Assembly (NCBI GenBank): GCA_023091665.1
Contig: JALJCQ010000008.1
Location: 1,364,001-1,428,000, forward strand
From: Pythium myriotylum
Taxonomy: Eukaryota; Oomycota; Peronosporomycetes; Pythiales; Pythiaceae
Direction: 5' to 3'
DNA: 64,000 nt
The notes beneath the pieces are model-generated. The model did not search any database, was not told the DNA's origin, and saw only the letters and a list, made by a program, of their open reading frames with translations. A program made the translations under genes and the position numbers. Position 1 is the first letter of the stretch. Each line of letters opens with the position of its first letter. Of the stretch, positions 63,815-64,000 are shown piece by piece.

Positions 63815-64000
63815 ATGGCCGACCTCAGCTTCGACCTCAGCCAGCTGACTCGTGCGGAACACTTCCCGCGCCTCACCCAGTTTGAATGGGAGGCCCTCGG
63901 CCGCATGGCTGAGGCCGCTGGCCCTCTTGCTGTGAAGGCCCTCCTACGCAGCGGTGACGCGGAAGCCCAACGTCTCGCTGCTCAAGAGTTCATGATGCGT
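63815..64000 (+). CDS. gag-like ORF of the right-edge LTR element (partial)
   Basis: Open from ATG 63815 to the window edge: MADLSFDLSQLTRAEHFPRL.. then TQFEWEALGRMAEAAG... A helical, soluble start as in retrotransposon gag proteins, GC-rich. Placed directly downstream of the LTR and primer-site-like sequence. Too short to assign to Ty3/gypsy or copia. Confidence 0.55.
   Translation, partial: MADLSFDLSQLTRAEHFPRLTQFEWEALGRMAEAAGPLAVKALLRSGDAEAQRLAAQEFMMR

Overview
This window comes from a eukaryotic nuclear genome, almost certainly an oomycete. The reasons are short GT-AG introns (about 57-92 nt), a split Crinkler (CRN) effector gene with the LFLAK and HVLVV-type motifs, a membrane/leucine-rich protein ending in the oomycete WLGC signature, a BT1 transporter, a small tyrosinase family, and initiator-like TCATT-type motifs just upstream of several start codons. 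The genus cannot be fixed from sequence alone; a Phytophthora/Peronosporales-like organism is most consistent.

Regions: (1) 1-24 kb is mainly host genes. It holds a cysteine-cluster protein cut by the left edge, a five-exon WLGC/LRR membrane protein, an unknown conserved protein, a secreted crystallin-like protein, a multi-TM protein, Rrs1, a cysteine form of selenoprotein K, a PPEPP-repeat membrane protein, a BT1 transporter, a divergent Hsp70-like protein, a coiled-coil/C1q-like protein and an AAAP permease. A TA-flanked internally deleted DNA transposon sits among them. (2) 22.5-35.7 kb is a tyrosinase birth-and-death cluster: two intact genes in opposite orientation, one copy destroyed by a hAT element plus a 5'-truncated LINE, and one C-terminal remnant. 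A Na+/K+-type P-ATPase carrying an in-frame TAG and a frameshift lies between them. (3) 35.9-38.6 kb has a CDP-DAG synthase and two small low-complexity genes. (4) 38.6-53 kb is a transposon nest: a hAT-like transposase gene, a MITE-like inverted-repeat element, a hAT element containing a pogo-like TA element, and a Ty1/copia element inserted in the CRN gene that itself carries a piggyBac element in one LTR. (5) 53-64 kb: an AT-rich, possibly virus-derived segment is split by a full-length 9.07-kb LINE encoding gag, an OTU-like protease, an APE endonuclease, RT and an RNase H-like domain. The window ends in the 5' LTR and gag of another LTR element.

Most of the biology here is genome conflict. 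Target-site duplications are readable for seven insertions, so the insertion order can be reconstructed (CRN gene, then copia, then piggyBac; hAT, then pogo; tyrosinase, then hAT and LINE; AT-rich segment, then LINE). The most unusual observations are a LINE RNase H domain in which all four catalytic acids are replaced although the fold signature is kept, an OTU protease separated from gag by a 25-nt homopolymer, and piggyBac introns that carry the same palindromic motif as the transposon ends. Several coding frames carry single-base breaks; some may be assembly errors rather than real lesions.
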